A stretch of 64,000 nucleotides of DNA from Yokenella regensburgei ATCC 49455. Its GTDB lineage: Bacteria > Pseudomonadota > Gammaproteobacteria > Enterobacterales > Enterobacteriaceae. The position numbers and the translations under genes are program-made. Location: contig NZ_JMPS01000007.1 in NCBI RefSeq assembly GCF_000735455.1, positions 26,691 to 90,690 on the forward strand, read 5' to 3'. Positions 1 through 11,033 of the stretch are shown here, piece after piece. Positions within the stretch are counted from its first letter, which is position 1. Every line of letters starts with the position of its first letter. The notes beneath the pieces are model-generated. The model did not search any database. It was not told the DNA's origin and saw only the letters and a list, made by a program, of their open reading frames with translations.

Positions 1-159
1 TGTGCGGGATGTGAACCCGCTAAGCTGACCCCACTCCCATGCGGCCAGCATACAAATCACCAGAGTCAGAATGGCAAAGCCACCCGGCGGCAGTAAAAAG
101 AGTGCCGCAATGACTACGGGTACTAAAACGAGAGCGGAAATAAGGCGATACTTTAGCAA
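1..159 (-). CDS. cdsA: phosphatidate cytidylyltransferase, N-terminal part
   Basis: CDP-diglyceride synthase of the inner membrane makes CDP-diacylglycerol from CTP and phosphatidic acid, the branch point of phospholipid synthesis. Only the first 53 codons lie in the window; the gene runs off the left edge. The visible protein begins (M)LKYRLISALVLVPVV and is a hydrophobic first membrane segment followed by LAAWEWGQLSGF, matching E. coli CdsA. I place the start at a TTG codon (complement of 157-159), with a G-rich ribosome site (GGGGG) just upstream and 12 bases after the uppS stop. The tight spacing shows cotranscription with uppS. The catalytic C-terminal signature is outside the window. 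Confidence 0.9.
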   Translation of the reverse strand, partial: MLKYRLISALVLVPVVIAALFLLPPGGFAILTLVICMLAAWEWGQLSGFTSRT

Positions 160-171
160 AAGCTACCCCCA

Positions 172-930
172 TCAGGTATTTTCACCAGCAGGCTCAGTGC
201 CGCCGAAACGACGCTCACGATTGGCAAAAGCATGCAGCGCACCTTCAAAGTCTTGTTCATCGAAATCGGGCCAAAGAACATCTGTAAAGTAAAGTTCGGC
301 ATAGGCAATTTGCCACAGCAAAAAGTTACTGATGCGATGTTCTCCCCCTGTCCTAATCACTAAATCTACAGGAGCCAGTTCATGCATGCAGATTTGCTCA
401 CCCAATAAATCTTCAGTGATTTCATCGGGGCTCATCGTGCCGTTTTGTACCTGTTCCGCCAGATGGCGGACTCCCTGAATAATATCCCAACGTCCACCGT
501 AGTTCGCTGCAATATTGAGCGTTAATCCGGTATTATTTTGCGTCAGTGTTTCCGCCTTGCGAATTCTTTCGCGCAGACGAGCATTGAAGCGACTGGTATC
601 ACCAATGATACACAGGCGGACGTTGTGACGGTGCAGGCTTTTAACCTCACTATCGAGGGCCCACACAAACAACTCCATTAGCGCCGTAACTTCCTGGGCA
701 GGACGGTTCCAGTTTTCACTACTGAACGCATAAAGCGTTAAGGCATCAATCCCGTTATTTGCTGCAAAAGAGACAGCACGACGTACGGATTTCGCACCGG
801 CCTTATGACCGAAAGCACGAATTTTCCCCTGCCGCTTCGCCCAGCGCCCATTGCCATCCATGATGATAGCCACATGACGGCAGCCATGCGCAGGCAATTT
901 TTCGCTGATTGGTTGATTAGCAGACAACAT
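172..930 (-). CDS. uppS: undecaprenyl diphosphate synthase
   Basis: Cis-prenyltransferase that adds eight isopentenyl units to farnesyl diphosphate, making the C55 lipid carrier for peptidoglycan, O-antigen and teichoic-type polymers. The 252-residue protein (E. coli 253) has the family signature HVAIIMDGNGRWAKR at about residues 19-33, with the catalytic Asp25, and the diphosphate-binding block RTGGEHRISNFLLWQ near residue 195. The protein is cytosolic and membrane-associated. It sits between dxr, which starts the MEP isoprenoid pathway, and cdsA on the same strand, so the neighbours supply precursor and use membrane lipid. A 165-base gap separates it from dxr; no convincing promoter was picked there. 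Confidence 0.97.
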   Translation of the reverse strand: MLSANQPISEKLPAHGCRHVAIIMDGNGRWAKRQGKIRAFGHKAGAKSVRRAVSFAANNGIDALTLYAFSSENWNRPAQEVTALMELFVWALDSEVKSLHRHNVRLCIIGDTSRFNARLRERIRKAETLTQNNTGLTLNIAANYGGRWDIIQGVRHLAEQVQNGTMSPDEITEDLLGEQICMHELAPVDLVIRTGGEHRISNFLLWQIAYAELYFTDVLWPDFDEQDFEGALHAFANRERRFGGTEPAGENT

Positions 931-1095
931 AACGCGTTAATAATCCATGAAAAGGAATTAGCAGTATTCTGGAATACCCGCCCCTGACTACACCGTGCAC
1001 AACCAGTGCTAAATTCACGGCGAATGAGTGGCGCAGACTATATCATCGAAGCCCAGCGCTAACAAATGCCACGACTCATCATAGGCGGAGAATCA

Positions 1096-2292
1096 TCAGC
1101 TTGCGATGCGCTTCACCTGTTTTTGCGCAATCTCTCTCGCACAGGCATCTACCGCCAGAACCTCATCGATACTTTGTGGCTCTGCGACACTTATGGCTTC
1201 AAGAACGGACAGGTTCAACGCCGCAATATCAGTGAATCGAATCTTCGACGCCAGGAATGCTGCCACGGTGATTTCGTTGGCGGCATTCAGCGCGGTCGTC
1301 GCGGCCTGCCCTTGTCCGAAAGCGTCCATCGCCAGCTTCAGGCATGGATAGCGACCGTAATCGGGTTCCATGAAGGTGAGCGATCCAAGACGGCAGAAAT
1401 CAAGAGGTTTTACGCCAGAGTTCACACGTGCGGGCCACCCCATTGTATGAGCGATAGGCGTGCGCATATCCGGTTCACCAAGCTGTGCCAGCACGCTGCC
1501 ATCCTGATAGCGCACCATAGAATGGATGACCGATTGCGGATGAATCAACACTTCCATCTGCGCCGCAGACGCATTAAACAGCCAGCGGGCTTCAATGTAT
1601 TCCAGACCCTTGTTCATCATGGTGGCAGAGTCGACGGAGATTTTACGCCCCATTGACCAGTTCGGGTGTTTGCAGGCCTGATCCGGCGTCATTGCCGCCA
1701 GTTCAGAAACTGCTGTCTCCCGGAACGGGCCACCAGACCCGGTAAGCAAAATTGACGATACGCCATTCTGCTCAAGGTCAGCGTACCCCAGGTTCTGCTG
1801 AATTGTTTCCGGCAAACTCTGAAATATCGCATTGTGTTCGCTGTCGACCGGCAGCAGCTGCGCACCGCTGTGTTTTACCGCGTCCATAAACAGACGCCCG
1901 CAGGTGACCAGCGCCTCTTTGTTAGCGAGCAGTACTTTTTTCCCGGCGTGAATAGCCGCAAGCGTCGGCACCAGCCCCGCCGCACCGACGATGGCAGCCA
2001 TCACCTGATCAACCTCTTCCAGCGCCGCCACTTCGCTTGCAGCCTGCGCTCCGCTCATGACCTCGACCCGGCTACCGTGCAGCTGTAAAGCGGCCTTCAA
2101 TGCTTTAGCGCTGGCCTCGTTTTCCATCACGGCGAATCGTGGAGCGAACTCCAGACACTGTTCAACCATACGGTCAACATTTTTGCCTGCCACCAGGGCT
2201 GTGATGGCGAAACGGTCAGGGTTATGCCGCACCACATCCAGCGTGCTGCAGCCAATAGACCCGGTGGAGCCAAGAATGGTTAATTGCTTCAT
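1096..2292 (-). CDS. dxr: 1-deoxy-D-xylulose 5-phosphate reductoisomerase
   Basis: First committed enzyme of the MEP isoprenoid pathway: converts 1-deoxy-D-xylulose 5-phosphate to 2-C-methyl-D-erythritol 4-phosphate with NADPH and a divalent metal; it is the target of fosmidomycin. I use the ATG at 2292 ([14 protein letters not shown]), giving 398 residues exactly as in E. coli, rather than the in-frame ATG 12 codons upstream. The NADPH-binding GSTGSIG is at residues 8-14, NKEALV is in the cofactor domain, and the metal-binding [10 protein letters not shown] block contains the family Asp150 and Glu152. It is followed by uppS on the same strand, linking isopentenyl supply to its use. Confidence 0.97.
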   Translation of the reverse strand: MKQLTILGSTGSIGCSTLDVVRHNPDRFAITALVAGKNVDRMVEQCLEFAPRFAVMENEASAKALKAALQLHGSRVEVMSGAQAASEVAALEEVDQVMAAIVGAAGLVPTLAAIHAGKKVLLANKEALVTCGRLFMDAVKHSGAQLLPVDSEHNAIFQSLPETIQQNLGYADLEQNGVSSILLTGSGGPFRETAVSELAAMTPDQACKHPNWSMGRKISVDSATMMNKGLEYIEARWLFNASAAQMEVLIHPQSVIHSMVRYQDGSVLAQLGEPDMRTPIAHTMGWPARVNSGVKPLDFCRLGSLTFMEPDYGRYPCLKLAMDAFGQGQAATTALNAANEITVAAFLASKIRFTDIAALNLSVLEAISVAEPQSIDEVLAVDACAREIAQKQVKRIAS

Positions 2293-2394
2293 GAAGCGTC
2301 CAGAAGATTGTAAAACGGGTAAAAGCAAAACGCCGCCAGCAAAGCCATCACTGGCTTTCTGTACGGCGTTTAATCATATAAGCCGCAGAGATGA

Positions 2395-2952
2395 TTAGAA
2401 CTGCATCAGTTCTGCTTCTTTCTCTGACAGCGCCGCATCAATTTTCTTGATAGCAACGTCGGTCAGCTTCTGTACGTCATCCTGTGAACGACGATCGTCA
2501 TCTTCACTGATCTCTTTGTCTTTCAGCAGTGCTTTCACTTTGTCGTTCGCGTCACGGCGAACGTTACGCACGGCAACACGGCCCTGCTCTGCTTCACCAC
2601 GCACGACTTTGATCAGGTCTTTACGACGTTCTTCAGTCAGCGGCGGCAGCGGAACACGGATGTCGGTGCCCGCAGAGCTTGGGTTCAGACCAAGGTCAGA
2701 CGCCATGATCGCTTTCTCAACGGCCGGGCCCATAGAGCGGTCGAACACGTTGATTTTCAGCGTACGGGTGTCTTCAACGGTGACGCTTGCCAGCTGGCGC
2801 AGCGGAGTCGGCGTGCCGTAGTATTCAACGACAATGCCATCCAGCAGGCTTGGGGAAGCACGACCGGTGCGAATTTTGCTGATTTGGTTTTTGAATGCTT
2901 CTACGCATTTGTCCATGCGTACTTCAGCATCTTTTCTGATATCGCTAATCAC
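2395..2952 (-). CDS. frr: ribosome recycling factor
   Basis: RRF acts with EF-G and IF3 to split post-termination ribosomes. The predicted protein is 185 residues, as in E. coli, if translation starts at the GTG codon at 2952 ((M)[19 protein letters not shown]). The open frame extends upstream to 3021, but those extra residues come from an ERIC repeat and do not belong to the family, so the GTG is preferred. The conserved core [15 protein letters not shown] and the C-terminal three-helix-bundle segment rich in Lys, Asp and Arg ([15 protein letters not shown]) are intact. It lies downstream of pyrH on the same strand with an ERIC element in the intergenic region. Confidence 0.97.
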   Translation of the reverse strand: MISDIRKDAEVRMDKCVEAFKNQISKIRTGRASPSLLDGIVVEYYGTPTPLRQLASVTVEDTRTLKINVFDRSMGPAVEKAIMASDLGLNPSSAGTDIRVPLPPLTEERRKDLIKVVRGEAEQGRVAVRNVRRDANDKVKALLKDKEISEDDDRRSQDDVQKLTDVAIKKIDAALSEKEAELMQF

Positions 2953-3009
2953 GTTACGAATCCTTGAAAACTTGTCTCGGTCAGACCAGGCACAGCCACT
3001 AAGGTGTGC

Positions 3010-3136
3010 TATACCCGTCATACTTCAAGTGGCAGGTGCGTTAGCTTTCCTCGTTCACCCCTGTCACTTACCGATGTAAGCTCCCGGGGATTCACTGCGT
3101 CGCTGCCTTCCTGCAACTCGAATTATTTAGGGTATA
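3010..3136. repeat. ERIC element (127 bp)
   Basis: The 127-base imperfect palindrome starts TATACCCGTCATACTTCAAG and ends with its inverse ending GGGTATA. It contains the ERIC core ATGTAAGCTCCCGGGGATTCA, at about 3074-3094, which differs by one base from the commonly used ERIC1R consensus. Length and both ends match the enterobacterial repetitive intergenic consensus family exactly. It sits between pyrH and frr in a stretch that would be transcribed as frr leader RNA. ERIC copies are non-coding and thought to be mobilised in trans. Confidence 0.93.
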
Positions 3137-3220
3137 AGTATAGTCTCGTTTAAATCATGCCAGGGTAAGTTACCCGCGAAGATAAAGCGGAATCTTACCC
3201 GTATTTGACCCTGACGGAAA

Positions 3221-3946
3221 TTATTCCGTGATCAAAGTGCCTTCTTTTTCGCCCATGACAACACGACGCAGTGCGCCTGGCTTGTTCATATTGAATACGC
3301 GAATCGGCAGTTTGTGGTCACGAGCCAGCGTGAACGCCGCAAGATCCATCACTTTCAGCTCTTTATCCAGCACTTCCGCGTAGGTCAGTTGCTCGTACAT
3401 CGTCGCTGATGGATCTTTTGCCGGGTCGGCGGTAAACACGCCATCCACTTTGGTCGCTTTCAGCACGACGTCGGCTTCAATTTCGATACCGCGCAGGCAC
3501 GCTGCGGAATCGGTAGTAAAGAACGGGTTACCCGTACCGGCGGAGAGGATCACCACGCGGTTGTTACGCAGCAGGCTGATAGCTTCGGCCCAGCTGTAAT
3601 TATCACACACGCCATTCAGCGGAATCGCGGACATCAGACGAGCATTCACATAGGCGCGATGCAATGCGTCACGCATTGCCAGGCCGTTCATGACGGTTGC
3701 CAGCATGCCCATGTGGTCGCCCACCACGCGGTTCATTCCCGCTTTTGCCAGACCCGCACCACGGAACAGGTTACCACCACCAATTACCACACCAACCTGA
3801 ATACCCAGTTCGACCAGTTCTTTGATTTCCTGAGCCATACGATCCAGTATGCTTGCGTCAATACCGAAGCCTTCCGAACCCTGCAGAGCTTCGCCACTTA
3901 ACTTAAGCAGAATACGTTTGTAGACGGGTTTTGCATTGGTAGCCAT
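3221..3946 (-). CDS. pyrH: UMP kinase
   Basis: Phosphorylates UMP to UDP in pyrimidine nucleotide synthesis; the bacterial enzyme is a hexamer of the amino-acid-kinase fold, activated by GTP and inhibited by UTP. The 241 residues equal the E. coli length. Visible motifs are KLSGEAL at residues 15-21, the Gly-rich loop GGGNLFRG at 56-63, and [13 protein letters not shown] in the nucleoside-binding part. The gene follows tsf on the minus strand after a strong terminator-like hairpin, so it likely has its own promoter in 3947-4055. The E. coli protein also takes part in carAB regulation; nothing here tests that. Confidence 0.97.
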   Translation of the reverse strand: MATNAKPVYKRILLKLSGEALQGSEGFGIDASILDRMAQEIKELVELGIQVGVVIGGGNLFRGAGLAKAGMNRVVGDHMGMLATVMNGLAMRDALHRAYVNARLMSAIPLNGVCDNYSWAEAISLLRNNRVVILSAGTGNPFFTTDSAACLRGIEIEADVVLKATKVDGVFTADPAKDPSATMYEQLTYAEVLDKELKVMDLAAFTLARDHKLPIRVFNMNKPGALRRVVMGEKEGTLITE

Positions 3947-4055
3947 GTTTCTTTCCTGAGACTGTCAACGAGTGAGATGAGTTAAAACAGGCGACATTGT
4001 ACGTCGCTTTCCAGCGCAGCCACTATAGCGGTTGGCTGATTTTTCCAGATGGGCG

Positions 4056-4081
4056 CAAAAAGAAGCCGCCCTCAGGCGGCT
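4056..4081 (-). terminator. intrinsic terminator after tsf
   Basis: On the minus strand an AGCCGCC/GGCGGCT stem with a four-base loop is followed by TTCTTTTT. It lies 12 bases past the tsf stop codon and separates rpsB-tsf from pyrH. Confidence 0.85.
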
Positions 4082-4093
4082 GCTTTAAAAAAA

Positions 4094-4945
4094 TTAAGAC
4101 TGCTTGGACATGGCAGCAACTTCTGCTGCGAAGTCAGTCTCAACTTTCTCGATGCCTTCGCCCACTTCAAAGCGGATGAAGCCAGTTACGTCAGCGTTGT
4201 GCTCTTTCAGCAGCTGAGCAACAGATTTGCTCGGGTCCATAACGAACGGCTGACCGGTCAGAGAAACTTCGCCGGTGAATTTCTTCATGCGGCCTTCAAC
4301 CATTTTCTCTGCGATTTCTTTCGGCTTGCCAGACTGCATGGCGATGTCCAGCTGAACCTGGTACTCTTTTTCTACCACTTCAGCAGACACGTCTTCCGGC
4401 TTAACGAATTCTGGCTTGCTTGCAGCGATGTGCATTGCCAGCTGCTTAACCAGTTCTTCGTCAGCGCCTTTAGCCGCAACCAGTACACCGATACGCGCGC
4501 CGTGCTGGTAAGAACCCAGAACTTCGCCTTCCAGAGCGGAAACGCGACGGATGTTGATGTTCTCACCGATTTTAGCAACCAGGGCAACACGTTCTTCTTC
4601 GAACTGTGCTTTCAGAACTTCAACGTCAGTGATTTTGCCAGCAACTGCTGCATCCAGAACTTTGTTAGCAAAAGCCTGGAAACCGCCATCTTTAGCAACG
4701 AAGTCAGTCTGGCAGTTAACTTCCAGAATGATGCCGTAGGTGCCATCGATTTTGGTGATGATCACGCCGTCAGCTGCTACGTTACCTGCTTTTTTCGCCG
4801 CTTTGATTGCGCCGGATTTACGCATGTTTTCGATTGCCAGCTCGATGTCGCCGTTAGCTTCAGTCAGCGCTTTTTTGCAATCCATCATGCCTGCGCCAGT
4901 ACGCTCGCGCAGCTCTTTTACCAGGGATGCGGTAATTTCAGCCAT
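4094..4945 (-). CDS. tsf: translation elongation factor Ts
   Basis: Guanine nucleotide exchange factor that removes GDP from EF-Tu. The 283-residue protein equals the E. coli length. The N-terminal UBA-like domain ([20 protein letters not shown]) occupies about residues 8-27, and the TDFVAKD block around residues 80-86 carries the Asp-Phe pair that disrupts the EF-Tu Mg2+ site. The start ATG at 4945 follows an AGGATT-type ribosome site (CCGAGGATTTAAG). It is the second gene of the rpsB-tsf operon; an attenuator-like hairpin lies between the two genes. Confidence 0.98.
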   Translation of the reverse strand: MAEITASLVKELRERTGAGMMDCKKALTEANGDIELAIENMRKSGAIKAAKKAGNVAADGVIITKIDGTYGIILEVNCQTDFVAKDGGFQAFANKVLDAAVAGKITDVEVLKAQFEEERVALVAKIGENINIRRVSALEGEVLGSYQHGARIGVLVAAKGADEELVKQLAMHIAASKPEFVKPEDVSAEVVEKEYQVQLDIAMQSGKPKEIAEKMVEGRMKKFTGEVSLTGQPFVMDPSKSVAQLLKEHNADVTGFIRFEVGEGIEKVETDFAAEVAAMSKQS

Positions 4946-5003
4946 TCTTAAATCCTCGGGAGGTGTGACCTGCCCGGCGATAAGCCAGACAGATATAAAA
5001 GTG

Positions 5004-5028
5004 AAAAAGGGGCCATAAAGAGGCCCCT
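5004..5028 (-). terminator. attenuator-like hairpin between rpsB and tsf
   Basis: On the minus strand GGGGCC pairs with GGCCCC around a seven-base loop and is followed by TTTTT. It lies in the 127-base gap between the rpsB stop and the tsf start. A partial terminator here would lower tsf relative to rpsB transcription, as is known for this operon in E. coli. Confidence 0.75.
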
Positions 5029-5072
5029 AACCAAACTCAGTACTACCTGGTTAAATAAGGGGTTGAACCTTA

Positions 5073-5962
<890 letters not shown>

Positions 5963-5968
5963 GCGCGC

Positions 5969-5998
5969 TTTATACCACAAATCACGGGCAGAAACCAA
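5969..5998 (-). promoter_or_regulatory. predicted rpsB promoter
   Basis: On the minus strand TTGGTT (5993-5998) and TATAAA (5969-5974) are 18 bases apart, and the -10 is followed by the GC-rich discriminator GCGCGCC typical of stringently controlled ribosomal promoters. The predicted leader length is about 160 bases. The remainder of the 321-base map-rpsB divergent gap (5999-6119) must hold the map promoter, which I could not assign. Confidence 0.6.
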
Positions 5999-6119
5999 TA
6001 TTTGTTGGCGCTGCGTGCTGTTAATGATTCTCAGTTTGGCAGGAAGTATGCCGTCCTGATACCATTGGCAGCACTTAGACTCAAATTGCCGATAAAATCG
6101 GCCCTGATGGACAGAATTC

Positions 6120-6914
6120 ATGGCTATCTCAATTAAGACCCCTGAAGAAATCGCAAAAATGCGCGTTGCCGGTCGTCTGGCCGCTGAAGTGCTGGAGATG
6201 ATCGAGCCGTTCGTTAAACCGGGCGTCAGCACCGGCGAACTGGATCGCATCTGCAACGACTATATCGTGAATGAGCAGCAGGCTATCTCCGCCTGCCTCG
6301 GCTACCACGGCTTCCCGAAATCCGTCTGTATCTCGATTAACGAGGTGGTGTGCCACGGAATTCCTGACGACCAGAAGCTGCTGAAAGACGGCGATGTGGT
6401 CAACATCGATGTCACCGTTATTAAAGATGAGTACCACGGTGACACCTCGAAGATGTTCATCGTCGGTAAACCGACCATTCTGGGCGAACGTCTGTGCCGT
6501 ATCACTCAGGAAAGCCTGTATCTGGCGCTGAAAATGGTGAAACCAGGCATTCGCCTGCGCACCCTTGGCGCGGCTATCCAGAAATTCGTTGAAGCAGAAG
6601 GTTTCTCAGTCGTTCGCGAATACTGTGGTCACGGTATTGGCCGTGGTTTCCACGAAGAGCCGCAGGTACTGCACTATGATGCCGACGACGGCGGCGTGGT
6701 ACTGCAACCGGGTATGACCTTCACGATTGAACCGATGGTCAACGCCGGCGATTACCGCATCCGTACGATGAAAGACGGCTGGACGGTAAAAACCAAAGAC
6801 CGGAGCTTGTCTGCACAGTATGAGCATACTATTGTGGTGACAGATAACGGCTGCGAGATATTGACTCTCCGTAAGGATGACACCATCCCGGCGATAATTT
6901 CGCACAACGACTAA
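6120..6914 (+). CDS. map: methionine aminopeptidase type I
   Basis: Removes the N-terminal methionine from nascent proteins when the second residue is small. The 264 residues match E. coli MAP. All five metal ligands of the pita-bread fold are in the expected contexts: Asp97 (NIDVTV), Asp108 (YHGDTS), His171 (GHGIGRGFHEEP), Glu204 (FTIEPM) and Glu235 (QYEHT); substrate-contacting His79 lies in VVCHGIP. The gene is divergent from rpsB, as in E. coli, and ends in a terminator before glnD. Confidence 0.98.
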   Translation: MAISIKTPEEIAKMRVAGRLAAEVLEMIEPFVKPGVSTGELDRICNDYIVNEQQAISACLGYHGFPKSVCISINEVVCHGIPDDQKLLKDGDVVNIDVTVIKDEYHGDTSKMFIVGKPTILGERLCRITQESLYLALKMVKPGIRLRTLGAAIQKFVEAEGFSVVREYCGHGIGRGFHEEPQVLHYDADDGGVVLQPGMTFTIEPMVNAGDYRIRTMKDGWTVKTKDRSLSAQYEHTIVVTDNGCEILTLRKDDTIPAIISHND

Positions 6915-6916
6915 CG

Positions 6917-6945
6917 AAAAAGCCGGCGTAAGCCGGCTTTTCTTA
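6917..6945 (+). terminator. intrinsic terminator after map
   Basis: An AAAAGCCGGC/GCCGGCTTTT stem with a short GTAA loop, followed by TTTTCTT, starts directly after the map stop codon and ends just before glnD. Some transcription may still read into glnD. Confidence 0.85.
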
Positions 6946-6955
6946 TGGTGGCGCT

Positions 6956-9619
6956 ATGAGCACTTCTTTACCGGACACCACACTTCCTGTTCTGCCCGAT
7001 CAGCCCGTCAACCCGGTTTCATGGCCGGAAAGCGATCTGAACTGTGCCACCATCAAAGCTCATCTGGATACCTTCCAGCGCTGGCTCGGCACGGCGTTCG
7101 ACAGCGGCGTTTCTGCCGAACAGCTCATTACCGCCCGCACCGTGTTTATCGACCAGCTCCTGCAACATCTGTGGATCCACTACGGTTTCGCCGAGCGGAG
7201 CGACGTTGCTCTGGTCGCCGTCGGCGGTTATGGCCGCGGAGAGCTACACCCGCTCTCCGATATCGACCTGCTTATACTGAGCCGCAAAAAGCTGCCGGAT
7301 GAAGAGGCGCTTAAAATCGGTGAGCTGCTGACCCTGCTGTGGGACGTGAAGCTCGAAGTCGGCCACAGCGTTCGCACGCTGGAAGAGTGTCTGCTGGAAG
7401 GGCTTTCCGACCTCACGGTTGCCACCAACCTGATTGAGTCGCGCCTGCTGATTGGTGACGTTGCGCTTTTCCTCGAACTGCAAAAGCATATTTTCAGCGA
7501 TGGCTTCTGGCCCTCGGAGAAGTTTTTTGCCGCCAAAGTGCAGGAGCAGGCGGATCGCCACAAACGCTACCACGGTACCAGCTACAACCTGGAGCCGGAT
7601 ATCAAAAGCAGCCCCGGTGGTCTGCGCGATATTCACACCCTGCAGTGGGTTGCCCGCCGTCATTTTGGCGCCACCTCGCTTGACGAAATGGTCGGTTTTG
7701 GCTTTCTGACCGAGGCTGAACGCGTTGAGCTAAACGAATGTCTGCACCTGCTGTGGCGCATTCGCTTTGCCCTGCACCTCGAGGTCAATCGCTACGATAA
7801 CCGTCTATTGTTCGACCGCCAGTTCAGCGTTGCCCAGCGCCTGAGCTATACCGGAGAAGGCAACGAGCCGGTCGAGCACATGATGAAAGACTTCTACCGC
7901 GTGACTCGTCGCGTAGGTGAACTGAATCAGATGCTGCTGCAGCTGTTCGATGAAGCCATTCTGGCGCTGACCGCCGACGAAAAACCTCGTCCGCTGGATG
8001 ATGACTTCCAGCTGCGCGGTACGCTTATCGACCTGCGTGACGATACGCTGTTCATTCGCGAGCCGCAGGCCATCTTACGTATGTTCTACATGATGGTGCG
8101 TAACAGCAGTATCAGCGGAATTTACTCTACCACCCTGCGGCATTTGCGCCACGCACGTCGCCATCTGGTGCAACCCCTGTGTTACATCCCGGAAGCGCGC
8201 TCAATTTTTCTCAGCATGCTGCGCCACCCCGGTGCCGTCAGCCGCGGCCTGCTGCCAATGCATCGTCACAGCGTGCTGTGGGCCTATATGCCACAGTGGT
8301 CGCATATCGTCGGCCAGATGCAGTTTGACCTGTTCCACGCCTATACCGTCGATGAACATACGATCCGCGTCCTGCTGAAGCTCGAAAGCTTCGCCAAAGA
8401 GGAAACCCGCGCGCGCCATCCGCTGTGCGTGGAACTCTGGCCAAGGTTGAACCATCCGGAACTGATTCTGATCGCCGCCCTGTTTCACGATATCGCCAAA
8501 GGGCGCGGCGGCGACCACTCGATCCTCGGCGCGCAGGACATCCTGAAATTTGCCGAACTGCACGGCCTGAACTCGCGGGAAACCCAGCTAGTCGCCTGGC
8601 TGGTGCGCCACCATCTGCTGATGTCGGTCACCGCCCAGCGGCGCGATATTCAGGATCCTGAAGTCATCAAGCAGTTTGCCGAAGAGGTACAAAGCGAAAA
8701 CCGCCTGCGCTATCTGGTGTGCCTGACGGTCGCCGATATTTGTGCCACCAACGAAACGCTATGGAATAGCTGGAAGCAAAGCCTGCTGCGCGAGCTCTAC
8801 TTTGCCACCGAAAAACAGCTGCGCCGCGGGATCCAGAGCATGCCGGACATGCGCGATCGCGTGCGTCACCACCAGCTTCAGGCGCTGGCGCTGCTGCGGA
8901 TGGACAACATCGATGAAGAGGCACTGCATCAGATTTGGGCACGCTGTCGGGCCAACTACTTTGTGCGTCACACGCCAAACCAGCTCGCCTGGCATGCCCG
9001 ACATTTGCTCCAGCACGACCTCACCCAGCCGCTTATCCTGCTCAGCCCGCAGGCGACGCGCGGAGGCACGGAAATCTTTATCTGGAGCCCGGACCGCCCG
9101 TACCTGTTTGCCGCAGTCTGCGGCGAACTCGACCGGCGTAACCTCAGCGTACATGACGCGCAGATCTTCACGACCCGCGACGGCATGGCGATGGATACCT
9201 TCATCGTGCTGGAGCCGGACGGCAGCCCGCTTTCCGCCGACCGCCACGAGGTTATCCGCCACGGGCTGATTCAGACCATCACCCAGCGCGCATGGCAGCC
9301 CCCTGCCCCACGTCGTCAGGCGGCAAAATTGCGCCACTTTACCGTCGATACAGAGGTTAATTTCCTGCCGACCCATACGGACAGGAAATCTTATCTTGAG
9401 CTAATCGCACTCGATCAGCCAGGTTTGTTAGCCCGCGTTGGTCAGGTGTTCGCTGACCTCAATATTTCGCTCCACGGGGCCAGAATCACCACAATTGGTG
9501 AACGAGTAGAAGATTTATTTATAATCGCGACCGCCGACCGGCGTGCCCTTAATAATGACCTGCAGCTGGAAGTGCAACAGCGGTTGACAGCAGCCCTTAA
9601 TCCAGACAATAAAGGGTAG
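6956..9619 (+). CDS. glnD: bifunctional PII uridylyltransferase/uridylyl-removing enzyme
   Basis: Primary glutamine sensor of nitrogen regulation: uridylylates PII (GlnB/GlnK) when glutamine is low and removes UMP when it is high. The protein has 887 residues (E. coli 890). Domains in order: nucleotidyltransferase with [16 protein letters not shown] at about 90-105 (Asp102 and Asp104 bind metal); a central helical region; an HD phosphohydrolase domain with [14 protein letters not shown] near 507-520; and two C-terminal ACT domains (about 705-780 and 815-887) that sense glutamine. The gene starts 11 bases after the map terminator and is followed by dapD on the same strand, as in E. coli. Confidence 0.97.
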   Translation: MSTSLPDTTLPVLPDQPVNPVSWPESDLNCATIKAHLDTFQRWLGTAFDSGVSAEQLITARTVFIDQLLQHLWIHYGFAERSDVALVAVGGYGRGELHPLSDIDLLILSRKKLPDEEALKIGELLTLLWDVKLEVGHSVRTLEECLLEGLSDLTVATNLIESRLLIGDVALFLELQKHIFSDGFWPSEKFFAAKVQEQADRHKRYHGTSYNLEPDIKSSPGGLRDIHTLQWVARRHFGATSLDEMVGFGFLTEAERVELNECLHLLWRIRFALHLEVNRYDNRLLFDRQFSVAQRLSYTGEGNEPVEHMMKDFYRVTRRVGELNQMLLQLFDEAILALTADEKPRPLDDDFQLRGTLIDLRDDTLFIREPQAILRMFYMMVRNSSISGIYSTTLRHLRHARRHLVQPLCYIPEARSIFLSMLRHPGAVSRGLLPMHRHSVLWAYMPQWSHIVGQMQFDLFHAYTVDEHTIRVLLKLESFAKEETRARHPLCVELWPRLNHPELILIAALFHDIAKGRGGDHSILGAQDILKFAELHGLNSRETQLVAWLVRHHLLMSVTAQRRDIQDPEVIKQFAEEVQSENRLRYLVCLTVADICATNETLWNSWKQSLLRELYFATEKQLRRGIQSMPDMRDRVRHHQLQALALLRMDNIDEEALHQIWARCRANYFVRHTPNQLAWHARHLLQHDLTQPLILLSPQATRGGTEIFIWSPDRPYLFAAVCGELDRRNLSVHDAQIFTTRDGMAMDTFIVLEPDGSPLSADRHEVIRHGLIQTITQRAWQPPAPRRQAAKLRHFTVDTEVNFLPTHTDRKSYLELIALDQPGLLARVGQVFADLNISLHGARITTIGERVEDLFIIATADRRALNNDLQLEVQQRLTAALNPDNKG

Positions 9620-9649
9620 TGTGTTTTTTTATATGGAAAGAGTTTAACA

Positions 9650-10474
9650 ATGCAGCAGTTACAGAACGTTATTGAAACCGCTTTTGAGCGTCGCGCCGAG
9701 ATCACTCCGGCTAACGTAGATACCGTGACCCGTGAAGCGGTAAACCAGGTCATTTCTCTGCTCGATTCCGGCGTGCTGCGTGTCGCTGAGAAGATTGAGG
9801 GACAGTGGGTGACCCACCAATGGCTGAAGAAAGCGGTCCTGCTCTCTTTCCGTATTAACGATAATCAGGTTATCGATGGTGCGGAAAGCCGCTACTTCGA
9901 TAAAGTGCCGATGAAATTCGCCAACTACGACGAAGCTCGCTTCCAGAAAGAAGGCTTCCGCGTCGTGCCGCCAGCCGCCGTGCGTCAGGGTGCATACATT
10001 GCACGCAACACCGTGCTGATGCCGTCCTACGTTAACATCGGCGCCTACGTTGATGAAGGCACGATGGTCGACACCTGGGCAACCGTAGGTTCCTGCGCGC
10101 AGATCGGTAAAAACGTTCACCTGTCCGGCGGCGTCGGCATCGGTGGCGTCCTTGAGCCGCTGCAGGCAAACCCGACTATCATCGAAGACAACTGCTTCAT
10201 CGGCGCGCGTTCCGAAGTCGTTGAAGGCGTTATCGTCGAAGAGGGTTCCGTTATTTCGATGGGCGTTTATCTCGGCCAGAGCACCAAAATCTACGATCGC
10301 GAAACCGGCTCAGTGACCTACGGTCGCGTACCGGCGGGCTCAGTCGTGGTCTCCGGTAACCTGCCGTCAAAAGATGGCTCTTACAGCCTCTACTGTGCGG
10401 TTATCGTGAAGAAGGTCGATGCCAAAACCCGCGGCAAGGTGGGCATCAACGAACTGCTGCGCACTATCGACTAA
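9650..10474 (+). CDS. dapD: 2,3,4,5-tetrahydropyridine-2,6-dicarboxylate N-succinyltransferase
   Basis: Succinyl-CoA-dependent step of the diaminopimelate/lysine pathway, making N-succinyl-2-amino-6-ketopimelate for lysine and peptidoglycan. The 274 residues equal the E. coli enzyme. The middle of the protein shows the hexapeptide repeats of a left-handed beta-helix (for example [20 protein letters not shown] and [18 protein letters not shown]), and the protein is expected to be a cytosolic trimer. It lies 30 bases after glnD and is closed by a strong terminator. Confidence 0.97.
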   Translation: MQQLQNVIETAFERRAEITPANVDTVTREAVNQVISLLDSGVLRVAEKIEGQWVTHQWLKKAVLLSFRINDNQVIDGAESRYFDKVPMKFANYDEARFQKEGFRVVPPAAVRQGAYIARNTVLMPSYVNIGAYVDEGTMVDTWATVGSCAQIGKNVHLSGGVGIGGVLEPLQANPTIIEDNCFIGARSEVVEGVIVEEGSVISMGVYLGQSTKIYDRETGSVTYGRVPAGSVVVSGNLPSKDGSYSLYCAVIVKKVDAKTRGKVGINELLRTID

Positions 10475-10484
10475 GCGCAGATTC

Positions 10485-10512
10485 AAAAAGCGGGGGCCAC
10501 CCCGCTTTTTTT
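10485..10512 (+). terminator. intrinsic terminator after dapD
   Basis: The arms AAAAAGCGGGG and CCCCGCTTTTTTT surround a short loop and begin 10 bases past the dapD stop codon. Confidence 0.9.
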
Positions 10513-10584
10513 ATATCCGGAGCTGGCGGAAATAGTTTATTTCATTAATTATTCAATAGTTATATTGAGATCAAGGGTACCGCT

Positions 10585-10974
10585 ATGTACGACAATCTGA
10601 AAAGTTTGGGCATTACCAATCCTGAAGAAATCGATCGTTACAGCCTCCGGCAGGAAGCCAACAACGATATCCTGAAAATCTATTTTCAAAAGGATAAAGG
10701 CGAGTTCTTCGCAAAAAGCGTGAAGTTTAAATATCCGCGCCAGCGCAAGACCGTGGTGGCAGACGGCGTAGGTCAGGGCTACAAAGAAGTACAGGAAATC
10801 AGCCCGAATCTTCGCTACGTCATTGATGAGCTGGATCAGATTTGCCAGCGCGATCGTACTGAAGTCGATCTGAAGCGTAAGATCCTTGACGACCTTCGTC
10901 ATCTGGAAAGCGTGGTGGCAAATAAGATCAGCGAAATTGAATCCGATCTGGAAAAGCTCACTCGCAATAAATAA
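10585..10974 (+). CDS. yaeH: YaeH family protein (DUF3461), function unknown
   Basis: Conserved enterobacterial protein of 129 residues (E. coli 128) with no established function. It begins [20 protein letters not shown] and has a highly charged composition with no signal peptide or membrane segment, so it is probably cytosolic. The C-terminal half (about residues 75-129) is predicted helical and could be coiled-coil. An AAGGGTACCGCT ribosome region precedes the ATG. In E. coli K-12 yaeI lies between dapD and yaeH and cdaR lies between yaeH and degP; neither is present here. Confidence 0.93.
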   Translation: MYDNLKSLGITNPEEIDRYSLRQEANNDILKIYFQKDKGEFFAKSVKFKYPRQRKTVVADGVGQGYKEVQEISPNLRYVIDELDQICQRDRTEVDLKRKILDDLRHLESVVANKISEIESDLEKLTRNK

Positions 10975-10984
10975 TCCGGGTTAA

Positions 10985-11020
10985 AAAAAAGCCCCCTCCT
11001 GCCGGAGGGGGCTTTTATTT
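10985..11020. terminator. bidirectional terminator between yaeH and degP
   Basis: The stem AGCCCCCTCC/GGAGGGGGCT with a TGCC loop is flanked by an A-run and a T-run, so it can stop transcription of both convergent genes. Confidence 0.9.
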
Positions 11021-11033
11021 TTCTGCCGTGAGA

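Noticed and set aside
2953..3021. Longer frr start upstream of GTG 2952
   Set aside because: The extra 23 residues are coded partly by the ERIC repeat, and the GTG start gives exactly 185 residues as in the family.
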